A DNA stretch of 64,000 nt from Episyrphus balteatus (GCF_945859705.1 NC_079136.1:6427501-6491500); one strand, 5' to 3'. Counted from the stretch's first letter, positions 24,313-35,829 are shown. Notes: generated by a model not told the origin, from the letters alone. Translations and numbers: made by a program.

Positions 24313-24710
24313 CTCTAGTTGTACAAATATTTAATCCGCGGACCAACAACACTTTTATCATCTGAAATTGGTATTAAAGCTTAGGTATAGTACTGCCCTA
24401 CTAACAATTTTGCTTCTATAATGCTTTACAGAAGCAACAATTGCATCTGTAAAGCTTTATAGAACCAAAATTGTTTGTCGGGTGGCTCAAGGTCCATCAT
24501 AAATGTAAAAATAGCCACATCCATGCTTGAAGCGAAGTTGACCCGCAGCTAATCCGCCGAAATCGGCGGGTCAACTTCGGTTCAAGTATGGATGTGGCTA
24601 TTTAAACATATTATGAACCTTTAACGAGTGCTAAACCTAAGCTTTACTACCGATTTCAGAAGATAATAGTATCTGATCCACGGATTAAATATTTGTACAA
24701 CTGGCCCTAA
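24313..24710. mobile_element. Foldback element with about 150-bp arms
   Basis: The left end GTTGTACAAATATTTAATCC (24319 on) is mirrored by the right end at about 24680-24702. Pairing then continues through GGTATTAAAGCTTAGG / CCTAAGCTTTACTACC and AATAGCCACATCCATGCTTG / CAAGTATGGATGTGGCTATT to the centre GCCGAAATCGGCGGG. Pairing is interrupted only in the left arm, by the small MITE at 24396-24482. It lies between the divergent Abi and glucosidase II beta genes. Confidence 0.85.
24396..24482. mobile_element. 87-bp palindromic MITE, copy B (nested)
   Basis: This is the same family as 33-120: CCCTACTAACAATTTTGC at the left, ACCAAAATTGTTTGTCGGG at the right. It is inserted in the left arm of the larger foldback element, whose right arm has no counterpart of it. 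Confidence 0.8.
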
Positions 24711-24998
24711 AGGAAAGGTACATACAAACTCTTTTCGAAGTTATAATTCCCAACTAACACAACAGCTTCTATTAATTAAAAACTCGCAGGCGTTCTACTT
24801 TTTATACAGCTTGTATTGAGCTTGCTTCAGAATTTAACTGCTTATAGAAGTTCGGACTTGTTTAAATACTGTTAAAGAAACTTAAACGAAGAAATCTTGT
24901 TTTTCGGATAGGCCTGTTTAATTCATTTATAGAAGCTTTACAGAAATTACTAAGTTTTGTATTTGATTTTTGGTTTTGATAATAAATAATCTAGCTCG

Positions 24999-25085
24999 CC
25001 CTACTAACAATTTTGCTTCTATAATGCTTTACAGAAGCAACAATTGCACCTGTAAAGCTTTATAGAACCAAAATTGTTTGTCGGG
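24999..25085. mobile_element. 87-bp palindromic MITE, copy C
   Basis: This is nearly identical to copy B at 24396-24482, differing at only a base or two. It lies about 600 bp away in unrelated flanking DNA, so both are recent insertions or close relatives. Confidence 0.8.
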
Positions 25086-25174
25086 CGGACACTTTTTGGT
25101 TTTTACATTGAATAATTAAGCTCAAACATTTTTTTGCTCTTTGAACTGATTAAGTTTTTGATTTTATTAATGAA

Positions 25175-25252
25175 CATTACTAGGATGGCCGAGTGGGTAG
25201 AGTGGTGGACTACCACCAAGCAGATACGAAGTTCGAATCCTGGGTGTGGTAA
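25175..25252 (+). repeat. tRNA-like sequence, probably a SINE head
   Basis: A box A-like word (TGGCCGAGTGG, 25186-25196) and a box B-like word (GTTCGAATCC) are spaced as in a tRNA and followed by an A-rich stretch. The acceptor and T stems do not pair properly (for example CGAAG against CCTGG). I therefore read it as a tRNA-derived SINE rather than a working tRNA gene. Confidence 0.45.
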
Positions 25253-25358
25253 AAAAAATTATATACTTTTAAAATTATTATTAATAGATATACTAAAAAC
25301 TATAATGGAATGTTATATATAATATCAGATCAAAAGATAAAATTCATGATTTAAGGTA

Positions 25359-25970
25359 GGTATAACTACAACGGCCACTTTTTTCAAAAAGTCAAAAAGT
25401 GAAAATTTTCAAACTCATTTGGTGGCAGTTTTTCCCACAGTACACATAAAAAGGTAATATATTCCGAACTGACATTGGTCGCCAGATTGTCAAAACATGA
25501 CACTTTGGCGACCAATGTCAGCTACCGAATTCTTAATTGTTTAAAATACCGACGAAAAACGCACAAAAACCGATAAACCACGCACACCACTAATTTTTAA
25601 ACAACTATTTACCATTTTTCGCGATGAAACACGAAGAAAATTTGTTATTTTTCAATTTATAATATTTTTAAATGACATTTTATAAATTAAAACAAAAACA
25701 AATTTCCTGTTTACTGCGATTGAAATATAAAAATTAAAGGCCGACCTGACAGATTGGTGCCCATTTTTGACAAACAAATTTTGACAACGTTCGGAATATA
25801 TTACCTTATTATGTGTACTGTGAGTTTTTCCGACTACAAAATTGAAAATAATGATGCAAAAAACAATTTTTGTAGTTTTTCCAAAAACAAATAGCGCTAG
25901 AAAGAAATAAAAAATTTTTACTTTCGTAAATTTCTCACTTTTTCACTTTTTAGGTCATTGTAGTTATGGC
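25359..25970. mobile_element. 612-bp MITE with about 60-bp terminal inverted repeats
   Basis: TATAACTACAACGGCCAC near 25361 is mirrored by GTCATTGTAGTTATGG near 25967, both followed inward by AAAAAGTGAAAAAGTG-type sequence. Inner palindromes are also present: GACATTGGTCGCCA / TGGCGACCAATGTC at 25472-25524, and AGGTAATATATTCCGAAC / GTTCGGAATATATTACC. No coding frame is present. Confidence 0.75.
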
Positions 25971-26062
25971 TTTAAAACCATTCAAAAAAGAATTCTTTTT
26001 TGTTTTTGTAGTTTGTTTTTTTTTTTAATTTCGATAAGACATGTATTAAATAGCTATACAAC

Positions 26063-26149
26063 TCGACAAACAATTTTGGTTCTTTAAAGCTTTACAGATG
26101 CAATTGATGCTTTTGTAAAGCATCATAGAAGCTAAATTGATAGTAGGGA
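26063..26149. mobile_element. Palindromic MITE, copy D (diverged)
   Basis: CGACAAACAATTTTGGTTCT at the left and AGAAGCTAAATTGATAGTAGGG at the right identify a more diverged member of the 87-bp family seen at 33, 24396 and 24999, here in the opposite orientation. Confidence 0.65.
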
Positions 26150-26336
26150 AGCTCTTCCGAAGCTATCTGTCAAATCTCAAAGCTTCGTTTAAGATTCTTA
26201 TAGAGGGTCAAACTTGTTTAACGTTCTCCTTTTTCCATGCCCAACAACCTTACTAAAGTTTAAAAGAAGCTGATATGTAGCTTTTGTAATACCTTAACCG
26301 AAGCTGAAATTTTAGTTGGGTTCTTTTGCTACCTTT

Positions 26337-26510
26337 AAGGCTTGGCCACACCGGAGGGTATGCGGTAGCGGTACGGGTAGAGGTAACGGTACTTGTATGA
26401 AAAAAATTCCAAACTGACATATCAACGTTCAGATGTGGAAATTTTTTCATACAAATATCGTTACCCCTACCCGTACCGCTACCGCATACCCTCCGGTGTG
26501 GCCAAGCCTT
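26337..26510. mobile_element. 174-bp foldback with perfect 44-bp arms
   Basis: The first 44 bases (26337-26380, beginning AAGGCTTGGCCACACCGG) are exactly the reverse complement of the last 44 (26467-26510). Weaker pairing continues for about 30 more, leaving a loop of roughly 25 bases. The GC-rich arms stand out from the AT-rich surroundings. Perfect arms suggest a young insertion, or repair between the arms. Confidence 0.85.
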
Positions 26511-26612
26511 TACTTTTTGAAACAAAATAGGTGTGTTTTTTTTATTACAACCGGTCTTAACTGGACAAAAAAACGCAGTCGGGGCTAAGCATGTTAAATG
26601 CAAAAACACTTT

Positions 26613-26770
26613 AGCCTCTTGGGGCCTGGCTACACAGTGTTGTGCCCAATCACGTTCCAATTCACATTTTGTAGGAACAAACGTCAAAAAGAGGAAAATC
26701 CTCACCCCTCTTGCCTACAAACTGACTGGTTAGGCGATTGAAAAATCACCGTGTAGCCCGGCACTTGGGC
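26613..26770. mobile_element. Foldback/MITE with CTGGCTACACAGTG ends
   Basis: GCCTGGCTACACAGTG (from about 26624) pairs with CACCGTGTAGCCCGG (near 26748-26762). A further partial match lies inward at CCCAATCAC / GGCGATTG. The small open frames across it are not coding. Confidence 0.55.
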
Positions 26771-27118
26771 TTAGTTGTTTAACCCGAAGATTTCTCTAGG
26801 CTTTAACTTTTTCAACAGTTTTAAATCTGTGCTACCAAACTAATTTTTTTTATAAATTGTTTAGAATTTGTTTACAAACGTGAAAATTGACGTTTGGAAT
26901 GACAAAATGTATTTAAATAGTTTTGCTAGCATACATTTTTGTATCTCTTTGCTAAACATACAAGAAAAATTCAAGAAAAACCCCAAAGCGAAAAATATGA
27001 CAACTCTAAATTTTTGTTGTGTCTGCTGTTTTCGGAACATTCAATATACAGTGCTGCCAAGATTTAAGTTTAAGGCGCGATGCGTTTTTTTTGTCCAATT
27101 AACCTCGGTGGTAATAAA

Positions 27119-27427
27119 CATTGACCTACTATATATGGACTGCTAGTCGTTTGACTTTTCCATACAAAAATTGAAAAAAAAATGATTCCACATCTTTCTA
27201 GCTCTACTAGCGGTATAACCTTAGACGGCGAAAAGAGGAAACTTTTAGTGAATGACATCTGTCGTTAAAAGGTAGTGCTTTCTCTGTTTTTCTATATTTG
27301 TTCCTTTCGCACTTCGTCAAAAATGTTGCACTTATTCTCCGCTTTTTTTTAGGGCGCTAGTATCGCGAAGAAACAAGTGGAACCAACCTGAATATGCTTC
27401 TAGCAGTCCATATATATTAAGTCAATG
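27119..27427. mobile_element. 309-bp MITE upstream of the glucosidase II beta gene
   Basis: Left end: TTGACCTACTATATATGGAC TGCTAG (27121-27146). Right end: CTAGCAGTCCATATATATTA AGTCAA (27400-27425). These are inverted repeats with few mismatches. The element lies less than 0.5 kb upstream of the start codon at 27900 and may bring sequence into the promoter region. Confidence 0.7.
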
Positions 27428-27899
27428 GTAATAAAAAACACCTACTATTTTTTCATAATTTTTTATTTAAAACTCACTAATTCAACTGTTTTATTTCCTC
27501 TAAATTTTTGTTAAAGTTTAACATTCACCTTAAATTACACGTATTCTTTTCAAAAATTCTCTCTGCCACACAAAGCTCCATCTGCTGTAATTTATAAAAT
27601 GCAATCCCTAGCTGACGTTTCTTGTGATTTCTCAACTTGAAACGGAGCGGTGCGGAAATCAAAGGAGAAGAAAGGTGATGATTTTTTAAAGACAAAAAAA
27701 AAAAAGTAGAAAAAAGTGGGATTATCAATCATTCTTCAGAGCCGGCTTAAAAAAAATTTGATCTCTCTCAATTTACATGTTAAACCAGCAACAATTTGAC
27801 CCCAATTCCTCCTCCATCACATCAAACAAAAAATCCAACAAAATTATTATCGTACAAAAGCAAAAGCAGCAGCAATTTTACTTATCTTGTGATAGAAAA

Positions 27900-30800
27900 A
27901 TGCAACGCTCATTCCACTTTGCGTTCATCGTTCATCTTTTTGTTCTTAGTTTAAGTAGCAATTTGGCTTTGGGAACGGGGCAAATTCCACGTCCTCGAGG
28001 TGTTGCCATATCCAAAACAAGTCTCTATCCGCCCCGAGATGAATTTGTTTGTTTCAATGGACTTAAAACCATAAGCTACCTCCAGGTTAGTTATCTAGAG
28101 TCCTTTCTTGATTTTCTTTGTCATGTTCATGGTAATTTTTTAGATAAATGATGACTTTTGCGACTGTCCCGATGGCAGTGATGAACCGGGAACATCAGCG
28201 TGTCCCGAGGGTAAATTCCATTGCACAAATGCCGGCTTTAAGCCGAAAAACATTCCAAGCTCTCGAGTGAATGATGGCATTTGTGATTGTTGCGATGCCA
28301 GCGATGAATATGGATTTGAGAATAGTAAATGTATAAACACTTGTCTAGAACTCGGCAAAGAGGAGCGTCAATTACAAAAGAGTAGACAAGAATTGGCTAA
28401 ACGGGGAATCACTTTGAAAGCTGAACTTAGTTCAAAGGGCAAAGCGATGCGAGATGAACGTGACGTCAGACTGGCAGAGTTGCAAAATCGACGACAAGAA
28501 ACTGAAGCCATTCGGGAGGAGAAACAGAATTTGAAGAAACAAGCTGAAGATATTGAAACGGAAGCATTGCAGGTTTATAAAGAAATTCAGGAGACTGAGA
28601 AGCAGGAGAAGACGAAACAACAAGCTACCGAGAATGAAAATGAAGCACAACTGACTTTTCTTAAGTTCGATTCGAACAAGGATGGATTTATTGAACTTGC
28701 TGAATTACAGACCAGAGCATCATTCGATAAGGATCGTAATGGAGAGGTAATTTGAAAAACTTATTTTTGATAGTCATTTGATTGTTTGAAGGTTATCCAC
28801 TTCCAATGGTGAATTGCAGATTCTCCTAAAAAGATTTCGCATTATTTACCTTTTTTTGCAAATTTAAATGACTCAATGAACTTATATTTTAGTATTCTGT
28901 TGATTTAGGTATAAGAACCCCAATCTGTCTTAGTCTAGATTTAATTTCTCCTAGTTTCTTGGAACTTTTTTGAGTGTTGCAAACTTTGCCTCTTCGAAAA
29001 TTGCATTTTCAGGCAAATTATTTCATAACCACTGTAGTGACTTTTTCCAGTGTAGTCTTGATATAAATTTATTACTTAATACGACACGCTAAGAATTTTA
29101 ATATTTTTTTTTTATATTTAGTTTATTTATTTAGCAGAACTCTGCTATTAAAATTCCAAATTTATAATAATATTAAACTTAAATTCTATATATATACATA
29201 TTAAGGTGCTTCTTAAAAATCAATTTTCGAAATTTTGATGGGACACCCTTTCATTTTGTTCTTCCTGCCTTAAACATAAATTGGGTAAAATTTGGGCCAG
29301 TTTACACACGTTCTAGGGGTCGCTACCACAATTCAAAGTTTTTAAAAATACACCAAATTTTGTTTTTTTTTTTCCAAAATTTGAAAATTTTTTATCAGAA
29401 TTAAGTACTTTATATTAAATCTTTAGCTGTTTTGAAAGAAATTTTGATAAAAAATACAGCGGAATAAAAATTTTTGAATATTTTTGAATTCGACATTTTT
29501 TTTTTTTGTGTTATTCTGTAGAATAGCTAACTAAGTGATCTTCTTAATTGAAAAATTCAATGTTTTTATCTGATTGTTTATGAGCCTAATATCTTAATTC
29601 GTCAGACAGTTAACTGACTGTTTATTAAAAGATTGAAAAATCGGGTCTCAAGCGTAGATACTTTGTATTGTAACAAAAAAGTTTTTGTTGAAATTGATCT
29701 TTTTTTTTTTTACTTAAATCTTTAGTGAATGGTAGCGACCCCTAAATTTTAATATTAAAATCGGAAAAAAATACCATATACTATGCTTATATGGTAGAAC
29801 ATAATGCAGGGGTGTGCCATTAAAAATTCGAAAAAAAAATTTAAATTTAAAAATAAGAAGCACCCTAATACATATATACAATTTTTAGATTCTTAAGTAT
29901 AGTTACATTTGATGAATTCAGTTACATATCTTTTAAAATTTTTGAAGTTTGTTTCATTTTTAGCTTCATAAGGAAGTGAATTGAATAAACGACAACCTTT
30001 ATACAAAATGCTATTTTGTGTAATATTATCTAAATATTGAGGAAGTCTAAAATCTTCTCTATTTCTTAGCTCATAAGGCTGCGATTGGCCAACGTATCTC
30101 AAATATTTACTTAAATAATTAGGCAGTAAATTGTTTTTATTTTAAACACAAAACATAATACATTAACAAAAATTCTTTGCTTTAGATTCATCCATTGAAG
30201 CATCTCAAGCATTGTTCTTATAGAGGTAAAACGGCTACATTTAAGAATGATTCGCATAGATTTGTTTTGTAACCGTTGTAATTTTAACAACTCTGAATTA
30301 GAACAAAGATACAAAATTGACGAACAATACTCGAAGTGCGGTTTTATCATTACATTATAAATATTAATTGCACACATTACAGATAGTTTGTTTCTTATTC
30401 TGTTAAAAAATCCATTTTTTTTTTGATATTTTTTTTTAACTAAATAATCAATATGCATATTAAACTTTAATTTGCTATCTATAAATATACCTAAATATTT
30501 AATTATTTGCACTTGTTCTATTTTTTCGTTGTCAATCTCCAGGTTCAAGTCGATGTTATATTTTAAGGCCATACACTTCGATTTCGCCACATTGAGTTTT
30601 AATTTGTTAGCTTTCAACCATTCGCTGATTCTTTTGAGGTCTTCTTGTAAATGCTTCGTGCAATCTTCGGCGTTTTTTCCCGATATTAAAATAAGTGCAT
30701 CATCGGCAAAAAGCACAATTTGAGAATGGATAATAACTTCTTTGATGTCGTTGATGTATATGATGAATAGCAGTTCGCCTAAAATCGATCCCTGGGGAAC

Positions 30801-33800
30801 TCCGTAAACTGTTTCTGTCTTTCTCAACTTTGTCTTGGTCAACTTTGTTATATTTATGACTCCGAAATGATAGCAACGTTGAATTCCTTTGAATGTTACA
30901 GGGTAACAAAAAAGCTTACAAATTCTGTTTGAAGACTAGTCCTTACTTTCAGAGTAGAAAAAAATTAATTTCACATATATTTAGCTCATACAATTTTAAA
31001 GGTCAATGAACGCCCAAGAAGCCCAAAGTTTTTGAAATTTAAAGTTTCTCAAGGTTATTAAAAATTATGAAGATCAGACACAACTTCATTTTTTGTGTGT
31101 TCATTTTTCAATGAGAGAATAAATTCACTCAGACCATTTGGCCTCGACTTTGAACCAGATATTAATTTTTGTTGTTGATTCGCGTAAACATAATTTCTAT
31201 TGCACTCTCGTTATTTTCTTCTAATGGCGATCTTACTCAGTTAAGCCATGCACATATGTATGAAAGCGCTTTTCAATCAGCTGGATAACACTTTTAACGT
31301 GGTCGTTCTATTACAGATTAGGTTTGCCTTATTTTCTTGTACCTTGAATAACCTTAAACTTAAACATTTTGTGGGCTGGAGTATCGATTTTGAGATGATG
31401 TTTACAGATGACCCAATTAGCGCCAGAGCGTTAAGTAATGAAACCTTCGAGTAAGTAATAAGAGAATTTGTATATTTTAGGCAAGGTAAATATAAAAAAT
31501 GGTCTCAAACAAGTGGCATGGCCAAATTCAGAAATTTTTTGCTAAGCACAAATTGCAAGCTTGCTGCCTAATCACTAGCAACGTTGATACCTAATGAGAT
31601 CAAGCCTTATTAGATTTTGAGAGCTTATCTATGTCACTAACAAATTCCATCCACAGAGAAAACGATCTCTTAATAGTCACATTGGCATAGAAAATTGATT
31701 ATTTTTGATGATACAATACGACAAATAGTATTGTGTGATTTATCTAGCTTTGCCGTATGTTTTCCTATTAACCAATGTCTTGTGCACACCGAGATAATCC
31801 ATGTTTTTTCTATGTCTGATGAGCAAATCATTTGTTCCACATTTTGATACATTTTCAGCAGTAAGGCAAGTTGTACCACTTATTATTTGCTTTTGTTAAG
31901 TAATTTGAAAATATATTGTCCTTCATGCCTCCACTCACTCATTCACTCTTTCCGCCAGTGACTCTATTCATCCGACAGGAAGCTGATCATACAATTTTTA
32001 CGCTTTTTACATCCATAAAAATAAATTTTGACCTTAACTTAACGAGAATGTTGTTCATTAAAAGGAAACATAAAAGTAGGTTCACGCTGATGTATTTAAA
32101 ACAGTACGTATTTTCTTAGATGGATTGAATTTATCTATCAATTCATCGACAATTAAGCGTGCAAATGCTATAAAATGACCCTAAGCTTTTAAATCGAAAG
32201 CTACTTTTCAACATTAGCTACAATATTATAGTTTAAATAGCTAATGTATGCTCAAATAGTCAAAATTGTATGAAGAGGCGTCGACGGATAGGAGGTGATC
32301 GCCTTTTTTGTGAATAGGTCAGATGGTACAATATTTTAGAAATGAGTTGAAAATTTTTTTTTTCATATCTTCTAAAGCTATCCATTTAATTCATCTGATT
32401 TGCATTTCTTCCATTTACGCCTCGCATAGCTAAATTGATTTCATTGGATTTGGATTTCCCTGAACACATTTTTTTTTTGTCCATTTAGTAAAAGAAAGCA
32501 TGAATAAATAATATTTTAATTCATCTTTCAAGAAAGATTGGCAAGAATGAATGGCATCTTGTTTGATTATGGCAAATTACAATGATAATATTTTTTACGC
32601 TTATAATAAAAAGATATAACAGTATCGGGCTTCAGTTAAAATATAGAATGAAATTTTTGGGCGCGTCGTATAATAATATCCTTGATATCATTTTCTAAAA
32701 AATTCTTTGTTCCAATACAACTTGAGTCCATTTACTTCTTCTTCTCCATTTTACAAAAAACTAAGAAACGGCTATGGCAATGATTGTTCTTTCTTGAAGC
32801 AGAAATGGTTAACTTGAAGCAAAAAGTCAATGGGGGCGTGTTCATAGACACTGTGCTGCTTTTAAGAAATTCCATTTCAATTGCATTGTGTAAGTTAGAG
32901 AACAACTATGAATATGGCCCAATCCATTTAAAAATCTATTTAAGTTTATCGAACATGAGAAAAGAAGCTCTTGATGGCTAGTATTAAGTATAAATACTAG
33001 CATCAATCGAATTTACAAGTGATTGCTTTCTTTTTCGGGCCACATACAAAAAGGTTTTGTTTTCAAAAACTGAAAACTGCATCATTATACATACTTTTTC
33101 TAAGAACCTAATTTGTTTTATATTTAAGCTTTAAATAAATTGACTATTTCGTTTAATAAATAAATTCACCCTTTCTTGTTTTTGTATGTAAAGGTATCTG
33201 AAGAAGAAGCTCGTTTCTTCCTCGATGAAAAGGATCGTGTAGACCAAGAACACTTTGTTTCAATTTGCTGGGCCAGAATCAAGCCATATCTCATGTTAGA
33301 TGCCGGTCTCTTCAAACCTCCACAGTTAGACGGTGAACAACATGACGATGAAGACCATTATCAAGAAACCGATACCGAACCCCAATTAATTGAACCATCT
33401 CAAGCTGACGATCAAGAAGAAGAAGGAGAAGCAGGATATGAGCCCGAAGAAGAAGACGAAGAGGGTGAAGAAACTGGCGAAGGTGCTGCTGAAGAAGTAA
33501 CACAACCAAAACCAGATTATGATCCAGAAACACAAAAAATTATCGAGCAAGCAAATGCAGCAAGAAATGCTTTTGATGAGGTCGAACGTCAAATACGTGA
33601 AATTGATCAAGAAATCAAAGAAATTCAAGAGCAAGCCAACAAAGATTATGGAACATCAGATGAATTTGCTCCACTCGAAGGCCAGTGCTTCTCGTATGAA
33701 GACCGTGAATATGTTTACAAACTATGTCCGTTCGATAGAGCATCACAACAGCCAAGAAATGGTGGTGCAGAAACTAGGTAAGAATTAAAAATTCAAATTC

Positions 33801-34082
33801 TTTAGAAATCCTTTTATATTTTTAATGTTCTTTAGACTGGGATCATGGGATCGGTGGTCAGGATCAGAACAAAAGTACAGTCAAATGCTCTATTCCAATG
33901 GAGCTTCCTGCTGGAATGGTCCACAAAGATCAGCTGTCATTAAATTAGAGTGTGGCTTAGATCACAAAGTGACCGGAGTGTCTGAACCCAATCGATGTGA
34001 ATATCACATGGTATTTGAGACTCCAGCTGCCTGTGAGAATCCTAACGATTCTGCTGACGATGGAATGCACGATGAGCTCTAA
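27900..34082 (+). CDS. GCS2beta: Glucosidase II subunit beta (PRKCSH/GCS2beta), 539 aa
   Basis: This is the non-catalytic ER partner that retains the glucosidase II alpha subunit and presents N-glycans to it during calnexin-cycle trimming. Coding exons are 27900-28085, 28144-28746, 33194-33777 and 33836-34082 (1620 nt, all GT..AG). A signal peptide (MQRSFHFAFIVHLFVLSL..) is followed by two LDLa-like cysteine modules (NDDFCDCPDGSDE and NDGICDCCDASDEYG). A Glu/Lys-rich coiled coil, two EF-hand loops (DSNKDGFIELAEL, DKDRNGEVSEEEA), an acidic stretch and a C-terminal MRH lectin domain follow. Its landmarks are GQCFSYEDREYVYKLCPF, ASCWNGPQRSA and NRCEYHMVFETPAAC. It ends in the ER-retention signal HDEL. 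I chose the ATG at 27900 over the in-frame one at 27777 because it gives the signal peptide. Intron 2 (4.4 kb) carries a LINE relic. Confidence 0.96.
29101..30905 (-). pseudogene. 5'-truncated non-LTR retrotransposon (jockey-like reverse transcriptase)
   Basis: On the minus strand the frame ending at 30111 contains reverse-transcriptase motifs: VYGVPQGSILGELLFIIYIND followed by the FADDA catalytic box, then SEWLKANKLKLNVAKSKCMA. A second frame (30102 to 29893) holds the typical tail QNSILYKGCRLFNSLPYEAK; a stop/frame break separates the two. The 5' half, including the endonuclease, is missing. The 3' tail is interrupted by the insertion at 29201-29868. It sits antisense in intron 2 of the glucosidase II beta gene. 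Confidence 0.85.
29201..29868. mobile_element. 668-bp inverted-repeat element inserted in the LINE tail
   Basis: The left end TTAAGGTGCTTCTTA and right end TAAGAAGCACCCTAA are inverted repeats that extend to the TTCGAAA words inside. TACATA occurs directly outside both ends (29195-29200 and 29869-29874), a likely 6-bp target-site duplication. No transposase frame is visible. Confidence 0.75.
30910..33190. other. Remainder of intron 2 of the glucosidase II beta gene
   Basis: This is AT-rich intronic DNA without recognisable gene, RNA or element. The small frames at 31248, 31916 and 32784 show no motif. Confidence 0.5.
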
Positions 34083-35828
34083 TATTAAGAATTTGATATT
34101 CCCAGTTTGATTTTTTTATTTATTTAAAAACAAAAACAAACAAACAAATTGGTCCAGATGGTTTTGAAAATCCCACCATCATTTTATTAATATTTATCCA
34201 TCATTCACAGAGAAGAGTTTTTTTTCCATTCATTCAAAGAAAACAAATTTAATTTGTCATTTCAGTTTTTATTAAATATATTTTTTATTTTTAAATCTTT
34301 TCAAGAAACAAAAGAACCATTCCTCTGTACACTTACAGTGTTACTTAATGTAAAAAACTCTTGCGTATTTAGATCTTTATAAAACTAAAATTTTAAATTG
34401 ATTTTTAGTTTTCTTTTGAATTTAGTTTAAATTTAAAAATTTCATTTAAAAATTATACATTCATGTGAAACGTCGTAAAAAAATAATGTTGTTTTCTTTG
34501 ACCACTGAAAGTGTTGGGAAGTACCTAAAAATGCAGTTACAGTTTTGAATCTTAATTGTTGTAGTGTAGAAGGGAAAGCTCAAAATTAAAACTACTCGAT
34601 TAAAGGTTTCATAATCACCTCAAACTCAATATCAATTGATTGGATATTATCTTCTTCATATCTTATTTCCATTAAACAGAACGAAAGTTCTTTTAAAGTA
34701 TCAATTTTACAAAGGAATTTATCTTTCCTGAAATGAAACATCTGATAAGACATTTTTTTTTTGTCAAGCTGTTTGATTTTATCATTCACTTTACTGATAA
34801 AAAAAAAAACTAATTATTTTGTACACAATTTAATGATAATTAATTTTTTTAGTCTTTTTTTCTTAATTTAACAATGTTTATTTTTAACAGAAAAGCAAAC
34901 ATTGAATCGTTTCGTGTTGTTTGTATTGACATAAATGTTTGATTTAAAGTATATTAAATTCATTATGAATGGTACTTCAAATACGAGCGCAAATAGATCA
35001 AGTGACGTAAAATTTTTAAAAGCACAGAGAACCTTGATAATAGACTTGTTCTGGAGTCTGTATATAAAAGCGATATCAACAGTGAAGTTCAAAATCAACA
35101 ATAATTGCATTTGTGAAAAACTTTGAAGTTAAGTCACTAGCTGTGTTCTTTTGGACTCCAGTTTCTACTGCTAAGTTCTTCTGACTTCTTTCAACTGCTT
35201 TTCTTCTATAGAAAAAATATCTTTGAATACATTCAGAAATACTAAAAAATAGGTACTTTGCAGTAGATACAGGGGGAACTCAGCTATTAATCTAAAAGTT
35301 AGCGCAACAACAAAAATTTATTTATTTATTCAAAAGTGAGTTGAGAATTAAGCTGATATGCTGATTGTCGAGGTATTGAATACAGTCAGTACATTTGGTC
35401 AACAAATTGAATGTGAATAGGTGAAAAAAATGAATTTGGGCTAGACTTTCGCAACTTCATTAAAAACATCCCAAAGGATTACCTCTAATTTGTGGTTAGA
35501 GTTTTAAATGGACATGTTTGGAACGATGACAAATGTTATTAAGACTGACACGGAGCTAGGCGACCAAATTCTAAGCACGTGCAGGTCAAATGCTCTTATA
35601 GTTTAATACCAAGTTCAAAGCAAAACCCACACCTTTTCAGTTATAACGGCGGTGGTAATGAAACTCAGATCGACTACTATTTGGTGTCTATTTTTACGAA
35701 TCAGCTAGAAAAAGATTGCAAAGTGATATTGGGAGAAACGATTTATTATTTGATTTAAGTTTACAATTTACATTAAAAACTTTTATGTTAATTGTACCTA
35801 AACTTAAGTAAAATAATAAATCCAACTT
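34083..35828. other. Glucosidase II beta 3' UTR and intergenic
   Basis: The first few hundred bases are likely 3' UTR (ATTAAATATA near 34273). Beyond that, no gene or element is recognised apart from the isolated TATA promoter candidate at 35061. Confidence 0.4.
35061..35100 (+). promoter_or_regulatory. Isolated TATA-type core promoter candidate
   Basis: TATATAAAAG (35061-35070) is followed by Initiator-like TCAACA words at about 35076 and 35094, the latter at the usual spacing. The sequence after it resembles a short fly 5' UTR, but there is no ATG with a credible frame in the next 200 bases. It may be a decayed gene or a chance match. Confidence 0.25.
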
Positions 35829-35829
35829 C

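Noticed and set aside
25175..25252. Functional tRNA gene
   Set aside because: The acceptor and T stems do not pair and no standard anticodon loop can be drawn.
27777..27899. Upstream in-frame ATG extending glucosidase II beta by 41 residues
   Set aside because: The extension is Asn/Gln/Lys-rich and would bury the signal peptide; the ATG at 27900 fits the family start.
33312..33634. Minus-strand hydrophobic frames opposite glucosidase II beta exon 3
   Set aside because: They are the antisense of the Glu-rich acidic stretch (GAA/GAG give TTC/CTC).
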